Part shown: piece after piece, positions 5,602-5,645 of the stretch
Numbering within the stretch: position 1 is the first letter of the stretch
Layout of the letters: each line of letters begins with the position of its first letter
Origin: Pseudomonadota bacterium
Lineage (GTDB): Bacteria > Myxococcota > UBA9042 > PHBI01
Direction of reading: 5' to 3'
Length of the DNA: 5,645 bases
Assembly (NCBI GenBank): GCA_005788935.1
Contig: SYAK01000486.1
Span: 1-5,645, forward strand
The notes under the pieces: generated by a model
Databases searched by the model: none
What the model was told of the DNA's origin: nothing
The model's input: the letters and a program-made list of their open reading frames with translations, nothing else
Made by a program: the position numbers and the translations under genes

Positions 5602-5645
5602 CGGGCTCCGGAGTTGGCTCGGCGAGGATCCCTTCTAGCAGCACG
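5585..5645 (-). CDS. C-terminal tail of an upstream gene (partial)
   Basis: The minus strand entering at the right edge has an open frame reading VLLEGILAEPTPEPDGAAG before a TGA at 5587-5585. It overlaps the first 17 bases of the lipoprotein gene if that starts at ATG 5601, or ends one base before the alternative GTG 5583. An acidic, Pro-rich tail and tight junction are what the rest of this operon would predict, so it is probably the preceding operon gene. Nineteen residues are too few to name the product; an MCE/MlaD-like protein would be the expected missing partner but nothing here shows it. Confidence 0.5.
   Translation of the reverse strand, partial: VLLEGILAEPTPEPDGAAG

Noticed and set aside
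5071..5645. Plus-strand AGGAGG (5071-5076), three bases upstream of TTG 5080, opening a frame that runs to the window edge, with a hydrophobic first stretch and the SD lying within a hairpin.
   Set aside because: Attractive locally, but beyond the AT-rich island the frame is an antisense shadow of the lipoprotein with Gly/Arg/Glu-rich sequence and no motif; better explained as coincidence unless transcription data show otherwise.
1..5645. tRNA, rRNA, CRISPR array, transposase or phage genes.
   Set aside because: No regularly spaced repeat-spacer pattern, tRNA-like cloverleaf or recombinase motif was seen on either strand; the repeats found are FAS1 domains and the small island in the lipoprotein gene.

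Overview
The window is GC-rich (roughly 70% by eye) and all convincing genes lie on the minus strand, so the text below runs from high to low coordinates. The strong G/C third-codon bias, two predicted lipoproteins (one beginning Cys-Gly-Asp-Asp after its signal peptide), a multi-FAS1 secreted protein and MlaFE-type transporter genes suggest a Gram-negative bacterium with an outer membrane. The style resembles Myxococcota and related deltaproteobacteria-like lineages. That placement is an inference from composition and protein style, not from a marker gene.

Layout: (1) 5645-5585, the last 19 codons of an upstream gene. (2) 5601-4414, a lipoprotein built of TPR-like helical repeats, interrupted in-frame by an AT-rich island of about 90 bp. 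(3) 4417-3674, MlaF-like ATPase 'B'. (4) 3677-2892, MlaE-family permease 'B'. (5) 2895-2092, MlaE-family permease 'A'. (6) 2095-1349, MlaF-like ATPase 'A'. (7) A 181-bp gap. (8) 1167-1, a lipoprotein with at least three FAS1 (fasciclin) domains that runs off the left edge. Genes 2-6 are chained by 4-bp ATGA or GTGA overlaps, so they are almost certainly one translationally coupled operon. The FAS1 gene has its own ribosome binding site and is probably a separate unit.

The operon encodes two different permeases and two different ATPases in the order ATPase-permease-permease-ATPase. MlaFE-type transporters are normally described as having a homodimeric ATPase, moving lipids between inner and outer membrane with an MCE (MlaD-like) partner. 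No MCE gene is visible here; it may lie outside the window.

The most interesting observation concerns the ATPase motifs. ATPase A has a degraded ABC signature (LGDGL instead of LSGGM) but an intact Walker B glutamate. ATPase B has an intact signature (LSGGM) but an aspartate in place of the Walker B glutamate. In an A/B heterodimer both defects fall on the same composite ATP site, leaving the other site fully canonical. This is the asymmetric one-good, one-degenerate arrangement known from heterodimeric ABC exporters, and it suggests an obligate heterodimeric MlaFE-like lipid transporter. The second notable signal is the AT-rich, Cys-bounded, hairpin-containing insert in the lipoprotein gene.
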